DNA of 8,448 bases from Actinomycetes bacterium. GTDB taxonomy: Bacteria > Actinomycetota > Acidimicrobiia > Spongiisociales > UBA5794. Positions 1 through 5,199 of this stretch are shown piece by piece (the first letter of the stretch is position 1; each line of letters starts with the position of its first letter). The stretch spans positions 1 to 8,448 of the forward strand of contig JAMBLL010000351.1 of NCBI GenBank assembly GCA_023336765.1, given 5' to 3'. The position numbers and the translations under genes are program-made. The notes below the pieces were generated by a model, which saw only the letters and a list, made by a program, of their open reading frames with translations, searched no databases and was not told where the DNA came from.

Positions 1-7
1 AGCCACA

Positions 8-32
8 CCCCAGGGACCCTGCTCCCTACCCC
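8..32 (-). other. Potential G-quadruplex motif
   Basis: On the minus strand four G runs (complement of C runs at 29-32, 24-26, 17-19 and 8-11) are separated by loops of 2, 4 and 5 bases, which fits the canonical G3+N1-7 quadruplex pattern. The same stretch can alternatively form a 5-bp hairpin (AGGGA 12-16 with TCCCT 23-27). Whether it folds in the cell is unknown. It lies 14 bases before the 37-bp dispersed repeat and may belong to the same intergenic repeat island, which continues off the left edge of the window. Confidence 0.4.
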
Positions 33-46
33 AAGCATGACACAAA

Positions 47-83
47 GGGGAGGTGGCCGAAGCGCAGCGAGGTCGGAGGGGGA
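47..83 (+). repeat. 37-bp GGGGGA-bounded repeat, left copy
   Basis: These 37 bases are an exact reverse complement of 8412-8448 at the other end of the window. The unit opens with GGGGAGGTGG, carries the core GAAGCGCAGCGAGGTCGG and ends with AGGGGGA. Identity ends at position 84 (C here, G in the other copy). Related but diverged units occur at 8230-8267 and 8311-8342. A perfect 37-bp match in non-coding DNA is unlikely by chance and indicates a dispersed, REP-like intergenic element. It encodes nothing recognisable. Confidence 0.85.
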
Positions 84-176
84 CACCATATGAACGTGCG
101 GTCCAGTACCTGGTGGTGTGACCAAGCACGACGCCAGCCTCACGTCCAACGACCCCAACGTTTGTGGTCACAACAC

Positions 177-182
177 TAGAAT
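177..182 (+). promoter_or_regulatory. -10 box (TAGAAT) for the small gene at 191
   Basis: TAGAAT fits the TAnnnT -10 consensus and ends 8 bases before the ATG at 191. That is the geometry expected if transcription begins at or very near the start codon (leaderless). No convincing -35 hexamer is seen at 16-18 bp. An imperfect palindrome, TTGTG-GT-CACAA (162-173), lies just upstream and could be an operator. All of this is inferred from sequence alone. Confidence 0.35.
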
Positions 183-190
183 GCTGGCCC

Positions 191-478
191 ATGACCGGTT
201 CACGCATCTCCGCTGATCGCCTAGCCGATCTTCTGAAACGGACCGGCAACGCTCACCATGCCGCCTACAAGGCAACAGATGGCACCGACCCCGAGTGGGC
301 CAATTGGTACTCAGGACATCTCCAGACCCTCCTCGGCGACGGACTCGGTCGCCCGATCACACGAAGCGAAATCGTCTATCTGTTGTGCAAAGCACAGATG
401 CAGCAGGCTGCAGATGGGTCAACCGAAGCCTGGCCGCTGTACTACGCAAACCTGATTCTCGACGACACGAACAGCTGA
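191..478 (+). CDS. Small conserved-looking protein of unknown function (95 aa)
   Basis: I cannot name this family. The protein is small, soluble and mostly helical in appearance, with no signal peptide or membrane segment. It has a central HHAAYKATDGTDPEWANWY stretch and a C-terminal EAWPLYYANLILDD. This D-P-E-W..WY pattern resembles short actinobacterial hypothetical proteins I recall, but that is recollection, not a search. I prefer the ATG at 191, because a TAGAAT box ends 8 bases before it; an in-frame GTG at 164 would add 9 residues (MVTTLECWP) and has no ribosome binding site. The gene stands alone: upstream is the 37-bp repeat and downstream it converges with the membrane-protein gene ending at 657. 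Codon use looks like that of the neighbouring genes. Confidence 0.65.
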   Translation: MTGSRISADRLADLLKRTGNAHHAAYKATDGTDPEWANWYSGHLQTLLGDGLGRPITRSEIVYLLCKAQMQQAADGSTEAWPLYYANLILDDTNS

Positions 479-656
479 GTCTCCGCAGCAACACATGCGC
501 TCCCATCAGGGTCTCCATGATCTCCATGTGGTCGACCCGGGAATCCTGAACAGACTCAGCGGCAACGCGACCGTTTCGGATCCGGGACATCTATAGGCAC
601 TCCCCTGACGCGTTCGTCATAGCGACTCGACCAGCCGGGCACAGGATCGCTGGCGG
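479..656. other. Convergent intergenic region, no gene seen
   Basis: These 178 bases lie between the 3' ends of the small gene at 191-478 and the minus-strand membrane protein at 657-845. Reading frames here are short and lack start signals. I see no U-tract terminator; only weak inverted sequences occur, for example GGCGGT (653-658) facing ACTGCC. Nothing can be firmly assigned. Confidence 0.5.
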
Positions 657-845
657 TCAACTGCCGAGGGCGGCGAAGACTTCATAGACCATGAACGCTG
701 GCCAGAAGAGGGCCTGAAAGAACGTGAACGCGTAGGACCAGAAGCTGTCGGCCTGCTGCCAGAAGAATACGAACGCACCAAAGATGCCGAGGCCGTAGAT
801 TGCGCCTCCACCTGCTGCACAAGAGTTGTTCTTACCGGAACCCAT
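657..845 (-). CDS. Small membrane protein of unknown function (62 aa)
   Basis: The protein starts with a short polar, glycine-rich N-terminus (MGSGKNNSCAAGGG). A hydrophobic segment follows (about residues 15-32, IYGLGIFGAFVFFW), then a short aromatic-rich linker (QQADSFWSYAF) and a second hydrophobic stretch (about 42-60, LFWPAFMVYEVFAAL). It is probably a two-helix hairpin in the cytoplasmic membrane. The start is set by the ribosome binding site GGGAGG (857-852), which lies 6 bases before ATG 845; a TTG at 851 would be directly abutting it and is rejected. A TATAAG -10 box lies further upstream at 869-864. It follows asd on the same strand with a 102-bp gap and appears to have its own promoter. 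Small proteins of this type with a WPAF.VYE motif look familiar from actinobacteria, but I know of no assigned function. Confidence 0.75.
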   Translation of the reverse strand: MGSGKNNSCAAGGGAIYGLGIFGAFVFFWQQADSFWSYAFTFFQALFWPAFMVYEVFAALGS

Positions 846-851
846 GGTCAA

Positions 852-869
852 CCTCCCGATGTTCTTATA
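852..869 (-). promoter_or_regulatory. -10 box and ribosome binding site for the 62-aa membrane protein
   Basis: Read on the minus strand, TATAAG (869-864) is followed by a short leader and GGGAGG (857-852), then TTGACC and ATG 845. The SD-to-ATG spacing of 6 bases is near ideal. This decides the start codon. No good -35 hexamer is visible. The leader would be very short if transcription begins about 7 bases after the -10 box. Confidence 0.5.
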
Positions 870-947
870 CCGAGTCTACAAGCACCACACGGGGTCACCA
901 GTGTTCCCTTTGCCTCAGCCAACCGGCGATCAGACGGGAGGTCGGGC

Positions 948-1979
948 CTACCGCTCCAGCAATAGTTCAGCCAGTTCGATGGCGTTGAGTGCGGCGCCCT
1001 TGCGGAGGTTGTCGCCTGAGGCGAAGAGGCTGATACCTCCGCGGAACCCGATGGTCTCTCGGACACGACCGACCAACACGTCGTCGATGCCAGCAGAGTC
1101 GATAGGTGTCGGGACCTTCGAATCGTCCCATACCTGGACACCCGGAGCAGATGCGAGGATCTCCGTGGCCACATCAGCGGATACGGGGTCATCGAACCAC
1201 ATAGACGCTGCGATACCGTGGCCGACCATCACGGGAACCCTCACACAGGTGGGTTCAACCGCGATATCCTGCCGGTCGAGAATCTTGCGGGTCTCGTTGA
1301 CCAGCTTCCACTCTTCGTCCGTGTACCCCTGGTCGGTGATGGACCCGGCCAGGGGCAGCACGTTGAAGGCGATAGGACGCTGATAGAGGTCCCCACCAGG
1401 ATCCTCCCAATCACCAGAGGCGAGCGCTGAGAGGTCCTCGGCAAAGAACTCCGTCTGGCGTTCGAGTTCGTCCATGCCCGTCTTGCCGGATCCAGAAACA
1501 CTCTGATATGAGGTTGCGATCATCGATTTGAGCCCGGCAGCATCGTGTAGCGGCCCTGCGGCCATCAGGAGCGCCATGGTGGTGCAGTTCGGGTTCGCAA
1601 CAATGCCCTTGTGCGAGGTAATAGCCGCATCGTTTACGCCAGCAACCACGAGGGGCACATCGTCATCCATCCGGAACGCTGAGGAGTTGTCGATCACGGC
1701 AACGCCAGCGTCAGCGAACTTCGGCGCGTATTGCTTCGAACGCGCGCCGCCCGCTGAGAAGAGGGCGATGTCTATCCCGGATGGGTCCGCTGTGGCCAAG
1801 TCCTCTATGACGATCGGACCCCACTTGGTTTCGACGATCCTTCCAGCCGACCGCTCCGACGCCATCAGACGGAGACTCGCTATCGGGAAGTCGCGCTCTT
1901 CAAGGATCGACAGCATGGTTGTACCAACAGCGCCCGTCGCGCCGACAACCGCCACGTGGGGCTTCGAGAACGTCTTCAT
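948..1979 (-). CDS. asd: Aspartate-semialdehyde dehydrogenase
   Basis: This enzyme reduces L-aspartyl-4-phosphate with NADPH to L-aspartate-4-semialdehyde in the cytoplasm, the second step towards lysine, diaminopimelate, threonine and methionine. The 343-residue protein has the N-terminal nucleotide-binding GATGAVG (13-19), SAGGARSK (75-82), DNSSAFRMDDDVPLVV (97-112) and the active-site VANPNCTT with catalytic Cys132. It also has the substrate-binding RVPVMVGHG with Arg247 and general-base His254, and a C-terminal SGDNLRKGAALNAI (321-334). Length and motif order are normal for the family. The start ATG overlaps the stop of lysC in an ATGA (1979-1976), which implies translational coupling and a lysC-asd operon, the classical Gram-positive arrangement. 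Nothing appears damaged. Confidence 0.97.
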   Translation of the reverse strand: MKTFSKPHVAVVGATGAVGTTMLSILEERDFPIASLRLMASERSAGRIVETKWGPIVIEDLATADPSGIDIALFSAGGARSKQYAPKFADAGVAVIDNSSAFRMDDDVPLVVAGVNDAAITSHKGIVANPNCTTMALLMAAGPLHDAAGLKSMIATSYQSVSGSGKTGMDELERQTEFFAEDLSALASGDWEDPGGDLYQRPIAFNVLPLAGSITDQGYTDEEWKLVNETRKILDRQDIAVEPTCVRVPVMVGHGIAASMWFDDPVSADVATEILASAPGVQVWDDSKVPTPIDSAGIDDVLVGRVRETIGFRGGISLFASGDNLRKGAALNAIELAELLLER

Positions 1980-2464
1980 GTTGACTCCGCGTTATTGAGG
2001 CCAAGGCCTGTGTGAAGCACCCGCACAGCTTCGATCGCCTCATCGCCCGAGATCACACACGAAATGCGAACCGGGGACGTCGAGATCATCTGGATGTTGA
2101 TGCCGCGGTCGGATAGCAGCCGGAACATGCGCGCGGCGATACCTGCTTCGGTCTTCATCCCGATTCCTACGACGCTGACCCGTGCGATGCCCTCGTCGAT
2201 CGAAACACCTCCAGCGCCGACCGCAACAGCGACCTTGGTCGACTGTTCTTCTGCGATATCGACGCTCACGAGGGGAACCGTGAAGCTGATGTCTGTCGTG
2301 CCATCATGCGACACATTCTGAACGATCATGTCCACGTTCACCCCCGAATCAGCCAGCCCTTCAAAGAGAGCAGCTGCAACACCTGGGGTGTCTGGCACCT
2401 GATAGACCGTGACCTTCGCCTCGTCTGAGCGGTGGGCGATGCCCCGAACGATCGCCTGTTCCAT
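1976..2464 (-). CDS. Aspartokinase beta subunit from an internal in-frame start
   Basis: Within lysC, Met246 is preceded on the minus strand by a full-strength Shine-Dalgarno AAGGAGG (2476-2470) and a 5-base spacer, then ATG 2464. Translation from here would give a 162-residue protein (starting MEQAIVRGIAHRSDEAK) that contains only the two ACT regulatory domains. In Bacillus subtilis LysC and Corynebacterium glutamicum LysC the same in-frame overlapping design produces alpha2beta2 enzymes with a beta chain of similar length and start position. The Shine-Dalgarno is better than anything before the alpha-subunit start. Existence of the beta product is inferred; the site is seen directly. Confidence 0.8.
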   Translation of the reverse strand: MEQAIVRGIAHRSDEAKVTVYQVPDTPGVAAALFEGLADSGVNVDMIVQNVSHDGTTDISFTVPLVSVDIAEEQSTKVAVAVGAGGVSIDEGIARVSVVGIGMKTEAGIAARMFRLLSDRGINIQMISTSPVRISCVISGDEAIEAVRVLHTGLGLNNAEST

Positions 2465-3199
2465 CGTTTCCTCCTTGACCCAGGTGCCTTCACCATCGTG
2501 GAACGATGATCGGACATGGATGGGAATGTTGAATCGTCTGCCGAACTCGACCGACCGCGGCATGAGAACACCGGCGCCAGCTGAAGCGAGTTCGAGCATC
2601 TCCTCGAAGGTGACATCCTCGAGTTTGCTTGCGTTCGGCACAACCCGTGGGTCGGCGGTGTACACACCGTCGACATCGGTGAATATCTCGCAAACATCTG
2701 CACCGAGGGACGCTGCGAGGGCAACCGCCGTCGCATCTGAGCCACCTCGGCCGAGCGTTGTCACGTCCTTGGATTCCGGGTCCACACCCTGGAAGCCAGC
2801 AACGATCACGACCTTGCCGTCGTCGAGACCCTCTCTCACCCGATGCGCCCGGATCTCGCGGATCTCCGCCTGGCCATGCTTGCCTGTAGTCAGAATGCCG
2901 GCTTGTGATCCGGTGAAGCTTGTTGCAGGAACCCCGAGATCTTCGATGGCCATCGCCACCAAAGCCATCGTTACGCGCTCGCCGGCTGTCAGCAACATGT
3001 CGAGTTCTCTGGGGTGTGAGTGTGCGGAGACGTCGTTGGCGAGTGCGAGGAGTTCGTCGGTCCGTTTTCCCATGGCGCTCACGACAGCGACAACACCGTT
3101 TCCCCGTTCGTGGGCATCAACGATGCGGCGGGCGACATTGCGGATACGGCCGGCATCTGCGACCGATGTTCCTCCATACTTCTGAACGATGAGTGCCAT
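1976..3199 (-). CDS. lysC: Aspartokinase (alpha subunit), ACT-domain regulated
   Basis: It phosphorylates L-aspartate with ATP, the first committed step of the aspartate amino-acid pathway. The 407-residue protein carries the kinase signatures KYGGTS (7-12), SAMGKRTD (41-48), GER (73-75), TLGRGGSD (148-155) and TDVDGVYTADPR (174-185). Two ACT domains follow (about 263-335 and 341-400), the sites of lysine and/or threonine feedback control in this family. I start it at MALIVQKYGGTS; a further upstream ATG at 3235 would add 12 residues outside the conserved fold and run through the divergent promoter. On the minus strand TACACT (3213-3208) ends 8 bases before the ATG, suggesting a leaderless transcript. 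An internal start at 2464 probably makes a separate beta subunit. It is followed by asd with a 4-base overlap. Confidence 0.97.
   Translation of the reverse strand: MALIVQKYGGTSVADAGRIRNVARRIVDAHERGNGVVAVVSAMGKRTDELLALANDVSAHSHPRELDMLLTAGERVTMALVAMAIEDLGVPATSFTGSQAGILTTGKHGQAEIREIRAHRVREGLDDGKVVIVAGFQGVDPESKDVTTLGRGGSDATAVALAASLGADVCEIFTDVDGVYTADPRVVPNASKLEDVTFEEMLELASAGAGVLMPRSVEFGRRFNIPIHVRSSFHDGEGTWVKEETMEQAIVRGIAHRSDEAKVTVYQVPDTPGVAAALFEGLADSGVNVDMIVQNVSHDGTTDISFTVPLVSVDIAEEQSTKVAVAVGAGGVSIDEGIARVSVVGIGMKTEAGIAARMFRLLSDRGINIQMISTSPVRISCVISGDEAIEAVRVLHTGLGLNNAEST
2470..2476 (-). promoter_or_regulatory. Internal Shine-Dalgarno of the aspartokinase beta subunit
   Basis: AAGGAGG on the minus strand, followed by AAACG and ATG (2464-2462). 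It encodes part of Lys-Glu-Glu in the alpha subunit while serving as the ribosome binding site of the beta subunit. The motif and spacing are optimal. Confidence 0.8.
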
Positions 3200-3246
3200 G
3201 GATCCAAAGTGTAGGTGTACGGGTCCTGCAGGCATACCATCGTGCG
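3200..3246. promoter_or_regulatory. Compact divergent promoter region for lysC-asd and the cyclophilin gene
   Basis: Only 47 bases separate the two start codons. On the minus strand TACACT (3213-3208) ends 8 bases before the lysC ATG. On the plus strand TACCAT (3235-3240) ends 6 bases before the cyclophilin ATG at 3247. Both fit TAnnnT -10 boxes placed for transcripts beginning at or next to the start codon, and neither gene has a clear Shine-Dalgarno. The -10 boxes are 21 bases apart, so the two polymerase footprints would overlap and the promoters may exclude each other. No -35 hexamer close to consensus is seen. The assignment is inferred from spacing. Confidence 0.45.
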
Positions 3247-3975
3247 ATGCATCTCACACGAATACTCGCCGTTGCGGCATCGATTGTCGTCGTTTCTGCT
3301 GCCTGCTCGTCAACGTCCGATACCGCGTCCGGGACCACGGTGACGACCCAAGCCACCCCAACGACTGCCGCCCTACAAACGACCCCATCTGGGTACGCCG
3401 CCTATCGGCTCCAGCCAACAGCGTGTGGCGCCGAGCAGTCCGACCCGGCGGTTGCCATGCAGTTCGAAGCTCCTGGTGATGCTGGAATCGATGGAATGAC
3501 AACCGTTGTTCTCGAGACATCCTGCGGCCCTCTGGAGATCGAGTTGGACCCTTCGATTGCACCCGAGACGGTCAACTCGTTTGTGTTCCTTGCCGAATCT
3601 GGCTACTTCGATGGAACGGTGTCGCACCGGATCATCCCCGGCTTTATGATGCAGGCAGGCGACCCGACCGCCACCGGACTCGGCGGTCCCGGGTACACGA
3701 TCCCTGACGAGTTCCCTGAGGAGTCTGCCTATGACCGTGGCGTGATCGCCATGGCGAACGCAGGGCCGGGGACAACCGGCAGCCAGTTCTTCATCATGTT
3801 CGCCGATGGGCCTCTGCCACCGAACTTCTCGATCTTCGGACAGGTCGTTGACGGATTCGACACGCTCGATCGGATCGAACTGATCCAACTCGGCCGGTCA
3901 CCAACAAGCGCTGACCCAACTCCTTCGACGCCCCTTGAGTCCCTCTACATAGAGTCCGTCACGATCCTGCCCTGA
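3247..3975 (+). CDS. Cyclophilin-type peptidyl-prolyl isomerase, lipoprotein
   Basis: This is a predicted exported PPIase that catalyses cis-trans isomerisation of Xaa-Pro bonds. The 242-residue protein begins with a lipoprotein signal (MHLTR, hydrophobic ILAVAASIVVV, lipobox SAAC with Cys20), so it is probably anchored on the outer face of the membrane. A Thr/Ser-rich linker (about 21-50) follows, then a short conserved-looking segment YAAYRLQPTACGAEQ (50-64), then the cyclophilin domain (about 84-242). The core motifs are FDGTVSHRIIPGF with catalytic Arg128, MMQAGDP (134-140), GGPGYTIPDEF (146-156), GSQFFIM (178-184) and NFSIFGQVVDGFD (193-205). Ser127 replaces the usual Phe of FHR, a mild oddity. 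Cys60 and Cys93 could pair outside the cell. I start at ATG 3247, because an upstream ATG at 3193 would overlap lysC and spoil the signal peptide. Confidence 0.94.
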   Translation: MHLTRILAVAASIVVVSAACSSTSDTASGTTVTTQATPTTAALQTTPSGYAAYRLQPTACGAEQSDPAVAMQFEAPGDAGIDGMTTVVLETSCGPLEIELDPSIAPETVNSFVFLAESGYFDGTVSHRIIPGFMMQAGDPTATGLGGPGYTIPDEFPEESAYDRGVIAMANAGPGTTGSQFFIMFADGPLPPNFSIFGQVVDGFDTLDRIELIQLGRSPTSADPTPSTPLESLYIESVTILP

Positions 3976-3981
3976 CCACTC

Positions 3982-4031
3982 GCTTCTGGCGTCACACAGA
4001 CCAATATATTGGCGCGGTTGACGCCAGAAGC
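3982..4031. terminator. Strong hairpin with nested palindrome downstream of the cyclophilin gene
   Basis: GCTTCTGGCGTCA (3982-3994) and TGACGCCAGAAGC (4019-4031) are exact reverse complements, giving a 13-bp stem. The 24-base loop contains a second perfect palindrome, CCAATATATTGG (4001-4012). The structure starts 6 bases after the cyclophilin stop, so a terminator is the simplest reading. However, no T-run follows on either strand, and another gene begins 30 bases later. It could instead be an operator or an RNA processing or stability element; TATATT within the loop also resembles a -10 box. The structure is certain, the role is not. Confidence 0.6.
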
Positions 4032-4049
4032 AGATGTGTGCGGTTCCGG

Positions 4050-4055
4050 TAACCT
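4050..4055 (+). promoter_or_regulatory. -10 box (TAACCT) before the 55-aa protein
   Basis: TAACCT ends 6 bases before ATG 4062, the same geometry as TACCAT before the cyclophilin gene, and there is no Shine-Dalgarno. This suggests a leaderless transcript for the 55-aa gene and the PHP gene behind it. It lies within the near-palindrome GGTTCCGGTAACC (4042-4054). No good -35 box is seen at 16-18 bp. Confidence 0.4.
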
Positions 4056-4061
4056 CTGAGC

Positions 4062-4229
4062 ATGTCAAGTGACAAGAGAGCGCGCCAAAAGGCCAACCGT
4101 GAGACGAAGAAGGAACAAGACGCGAAGGCCGCCAAGCGTAAGCGCCTGTTCGGCCAGGTGAAGAAATACGCCGGATACGCCTTGCTATTCGTCGCCTCGA
4201 TCGTCGCGTTCAGGATCTTCTTCGGATAA
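4062..4229 (+). CDS. Small basic protein with a C-terminal membrane anchor (55 aa)
   Basis: This short gene is easily missed. The first 30 or so residues are strongly charged (MSSDKRARQKANRETKKEQD, then AKAAKRKR), likely an amphipathic or coiled helix on the cytoplasmic side. A single hydrophobic segment, YAGYALLFVASIVAFRIFF (about 36-54), then ends at the membrane. The layout is that of a tail-anchored or N-in single-pass protein. The charged segment resembles the N-terminal region I recall from some actinobacterial membrane-bound PPIases, and it lies directly downstream of a PPIase gene, so a partnership is possible but unproven. A TAACCT box is 6 bases before the ATG. The stop is 2 bases before the GTG of the PHP gene, so the two are almost certainly cotranscribed. 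Confidence 0.75.
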   Translation: MSSDKRARQKANRETKKEQDAKAAKRKRLFGQVKKYAGYALLFVASIVAFRIFFG

Positions 4230-4231
4230 CG

Positions 4232-5104
4232 GTGAAAGCCGATCTCCACCTCCATTCCACCGCGTCTGACGGGACGGACTCCCCAACGGACCTGATGCAC
4301 ATTGTCGCCTGCGCAGGGCTCAGGGGTGCTGCGCTCATGGACCACGACACGCTCTCGGGTATCGACGATGCACGACAGGCATCAGATGACCTTGCAATCG
4401 CGTTCATCCCTGGCACGGAACTCTCCGTCGACCATGAGTCGGCAGATGGATCAAGAATCAAGATCCACATGCTCGCCTACGGCATCGAACCCGGAGACGG
4501 GCCACTGCAGAACAAGCTGGAGTGGCTTCGTGAAGGCCGTGACGAACGGAACCCGAAGATCATCAAGAAGCTGCAACAGTTGGGCTACAACATCTCGATG
4601 GACGACGTGCTCGAGCAAGCCGGAGGCACCGCTATCGGGCGGCCCCATATCGCAGACGCTCTCGTCGCCAGGGGGCGTTTCACCGACCGCAACGAAGTGT
4701 TCGACGGCCTCCTCAACGACGGTGGAGCTGCCTACGTCGAGAGAAGGAGGCTTACGGCGACTCAGGCCATTGAACTCTCGAGCGCAAGCGGAGGCGTGAC
4801 TGTCATCGCTCACCCGGTCACCATGGGGATCCATGGAGACCAGTTCATCGAGGTACTCGATGAACTGAGGTTGACCGGTCTCGTTGGGATCGAGGCTCAC
4901 CACCCGCTCCACGACGTGGCGCTGCGCGAACAGCTCTCCGGTATCGCCGGCGATATGGGCCTCATCGCCACGGGAGGTTCGGACTATCACGGCACCGGCA
5001 AGAGGGGCTACAACGTCGGCACAGGGAGAGGCGACCTCCGTGTCCCCGAGTTCGCCTTCGAGCGAATCCAACAAGCGATCGAGAACGTGAATCGTAAATC
5101 GTAG
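4232..5104 (+). CDS. PHP-domain metal-dependent phosphoesterase (RNase AM / nucleoside bisphosphatase-like)
   Basis: The 290-residue protein has the full PHP metal-site set: DLHLHSTASDG (His6, His8, Asp13), MDHDTLSG (Asp37-His38-Asp39), GTELS with Glu63, IKIHML with His79, GRPHIA with His139, VIAHP with His194 and GGSDYHG with Asp251 and His253. This architecture matches the TrpH/YciV group, whose E. coli member is RNase AM (5'-3' exonuclease on short RNA) and whose relatives hydrolyse 3',5'-nucleoside bisphosphates; the exact substrate here cannot be read from sequence. The GTG start is fixed by the family-typical MKADLHLHSTASDG and by tight coupling (2 bases) to the 55-aa gene; no good Shine-Dalgarno is present. 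Oddly, the last codons and the TAG stop lie inside a 7-bp tandem repeat (5086-5127). Confidence 0.9.
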   Translation: MKADLHLHSTASDGTDSPTDLMHIVACAGLRGAALMDHDTLSGIDDARQASDDLAIAFIPGTELSVDHESADGSRIKIHMLAYGIEPGDGPLQNKLEWLREGRDERNPKIIKKLQQLGYNISMDDVLEQAGGTAIGRPHIADALVARGRFTDRNEVFDGLLNDGGAAYVERRRLTATQAIELSSASGGVTVIAHPVTMGIHGDQFIEVLDELRLTGLVGIEAHHPLHDVALREQLSGIAGDMGLIATGGSDYHGTGKRGYNVGTGRGDLRVPEFAFERIQQAIENVNRKS

Positions 5105-5127
5105 AACGTAAATCGTAAATCGTAAAT
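5086..5127 (+). repeat. Heptanucleotide array, (CGTAAAT)x6
   Basis: Six in-phase 7-mers: CGTGAAT, CGTAAAT, CGTAGAA, then CGTAAAT three times. The first two and a half units encode the end of the PHP protein (NVNRKS), and its stop TAG (5102-5104) comes from a variant unit. Because 7 and 3 are coprime, perfect CGTAAAT units place a TAA in every plus-strand frame within 21 bases, while the minus strand is open (repeating IYDLRFT). It is a simple tandem repeat, not a CRISPR. It resembles in period the heptanucleotide STRR sequences of cyanobacteria. Confidence 0.95.
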
Positions 5128-5199
5128 CGCACCCGATGTCCGTACGCGTTAGCCTCGCTTGACCTCAGACCGAAGAGTTCCTCTGACATCACAGTCAGA

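Noticed and set aside
90..179. 29-codon frame starting MNVRSSTWWC
   Set aside because: Very short, Arg/Trp-rich, no ribosome binding site, and overlaps the promoter of the gene at 191.
826..1383. Plus-strand open frame of 185 codons
   Set aside because: Antisense to the asd 3' end and to the promoter of the small membrane protein; Ser/Thr/Arg-rich and featureless.
2409..3185. Long plus-strand open frame of 258 codons
   Set aside because: It is wholly antisense to lysC, whose motifs are unmistakable; its translation is Ser/Arg/Pro-rich without a recognisable domain, as expected for the shadow of a GC-rich gene.
3200..3235. Longer N-terminus of aspartokinase (12 extra residues from ATG 3235)
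   Set aside because: Conserved family sequence begins at MALIVQKYGGTS; the extension runs through the divergent promoter and has no ribosome binding site.
3193..3246. Longer N-terminus of the cyclophilin protein (18 extra residues from ATG 3193)
   Set aside because: It would overlap the lysC start and bury the lipoprotein signal peptide, which begins correctly at ATG 3247.
4451..5074. Minus-strand open frame of 207 codons
   Set aside because: It lies antisense to the PHP gene, which has a complete metal-site motif set; the antisense product shows no family features.
5086..5127. CRISPR array
   Set aside because: The units are contiguous 7-mers with no spacers, far below CRISPR repeat length, and there is no cas gene.
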